Assembly (NCBI GenBank): GCA_024640955.1
Contig: JAHEDZ010000026.1
Coordinates: 1-38,697 of the forward strand
From: Oceanospirillaceae bacterium
GTDB lineage: Bacteria > Pseudomonadota > Gammaproteobacteria > Pseudomonadales > Balneatricaceae
Direction of reading: 5' to 3'
DNA: 38,697 bases
Shown: positions 38,124 through 38,697 of the stretch, in pieces
How positions within the stretch are numbered: position 1 is the first letter of the stretch
Layout of the letters: each line of letters opens with the position of its first letter
Made by a program: the position numbers and the translations under genes
Notes under the pieces: generated by a model
Told to the model about the DNA's origin: nothing
Seen by the model: the letters and a program-made list of their open reading frames with translations, nothing else
Database searches by the model: none

Positions 38124-38697
38124 TCGGGGCTTCCTTGTGCAGGCGTTTACGTGGTTTCCAGAATACCTCCTCGTCGCCATCTCGACGAGAGAGGACTCGT
38201 GCTACTACAAATAGTAGATCCGATAGACGGTTAAGGTAGGCGATCGCCTGAGGGTGAACATAACTATCCAGCGCCAAACCTACCAAACGTCGCTCTGCGC
38301 GGCGGCAGATGCTGCGTGCCAGATGTGTGCGGGCCGCTTCAACCGTACCGCCTGGAAGAATAAACTCCTTCAGTGGCGGCAGTGCAGCGTTGTAGCTATC
38401 CAGAACCTGCTCAAGCTGGTTGATCATCTCCTGCTCAACCGCTTGGTAATTAGTATCGGCGATAGCCACTTCACCCCCTAGGTCAAATAGGTCATTCTGA
38501 ATCTGACGCAGTAACGGCGCTAGGTCATCACTCGGACCCAGAGAGGATTCGACAACACCGATTAGGCAGTTGAGTTCATCGATATCCCCCAAAGCCTCAA
38601 TGCGTGGATGAGTCTTATGCACCTCTTCGCCGGTGGCCAAACGAGTCGTTCCGGCGTCACCGTTGCGGGTGTAGATTTTGTCTAGTCGGTCGGTCAT
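38116..38697 (-). CDS. PduO-type cob(I)alamin adenosyltransferase
   Basis: A 193-residue protein of the PduO/MMAB four-helix-bundle family. The ATP-site signature is at the N terminus (IYTRNGDAGTT, residues 8-18), and the C-terminal part has the conserved ARSICRRAERRLVGL helix. It transfers the adenosyl group of ATP to cob(I)alamin, making coenzyme B12. The length is close to the family norm and the ATG coincides with the window edge, so the gene is probably complete, though an upstream start cannot be excluded. It overlaps the cysteine-rich protein gene by 8 bases, suggesting coupled expression. Confidence 0.93.
   Translation of the reverse strand: MTDRLDKIYTRNGDAGTTRLATGEEVHKTHPRIEALGDIDELNCLIGVVESSLGPSDDLAPLLRQIQNDLFDLGGEVAIADTNYQAVEQEMINQLEQVLDSYNAALPPLKEFILPGGTVEAARTHLARSICRRAERRLVGLALDSYVHPQAIAYLNRLSDLLFVVARVLSRRDGDEEVFWKPRKRLHKEAPND

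Overview
The window is a stretch of gammaproteobacterial chromosome. By eye its GC content is in the mid-50s %. Gene order and protein sequences resemble Pseudomonas and marine Oceanospirillales/Alteromonadales-like bacteria; a precise genus cannot be fixed from sequence reading alone. Most of it is a conserved housekeeping block for envelope and central functions. There is no integrase, transposase, insertion sequence, CRISPR array, tRNA or rRNA that I can see. The unusual material lies at the two ends.

Layout. (1) 1-1395: the N-terminal part of the HrpB helicase, cut by the window edge. (2) 1451-4496: an EamA-family exporter faces a two-gene unit made of a TSUP-family permease and an FAD-linked 2-hydroxyacid dehydrogenase-like protein. 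(3) 4576-7797: gatC-gatA-gatB (tRNA-dependent amidotransferase), closed by an intrinsic terminator. (4) 8006-17158: a rightward run mreB-mreC-mreD-maf-rng-yhdP-nitrilase (cell shape, NTP house-cleaning, RNase G, envelope lipid transport). The usual tldD and pmbA partners are absent around the nitrilase/darP junction. (5) 17170-26002: a long leftward run kdsD-kdsC-lptC-lptA-lptB-rpoN-hpf-ptsN-rapZ-npr-mgtE-darP (Kdo synthesis, LPS transport, sigma-54, ribosome hibernation, nitrogen-PTS, magnesium uptake, ribosome assembly). (6) 26226-29240: the divergent mlaFEDCB operon (outer-membrane lipid asymmetry) with a strong terminator, then ibaG-murA-hisG-hisD. (7) 32865-35362: a DegS/AlgW-type periplasmic protease, a Nif3-like protein and a ZapG/YhcB-like protein. 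(8) 35541-38697: an accessory end with a BtuF-like binding protein, an HDOD protein whose C-terminal GAF part is broken, a secreted cysteine-rich tandem-repeat protein, and a PduO-type cobalamin adenosyltransferase.

How the genes work together. kdsD/kdsC make Kdo for lipid A, and LptC/A/B deliver LPS to the outer membrane. The divergent Mla system keeps phospholipid out of the outer leaflet. MurA and MreBCD serve peptidoglycan, and the DegS-like protease senses envelope stress. The cobalamin-related genes at the right end (binding protein and adenosyltransferase) suggest corrinoid salvage.

Most interesting points. First, the cysteine-rich protein at 37668-38123 has two modules in exact 65-residue register, each with the symmetrical pattern CX6CX3CX13CX3CX6C; I know no name for this family. 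Second, the HDOD gene has a frameshift followed by an in-frame stop, and recognisable GAF-like coding sequence continues for about 200 bases beyond. Third, the TSUP permease and FAD oxidase look like a small uptake-and-oxidation operon of unknown substrate.
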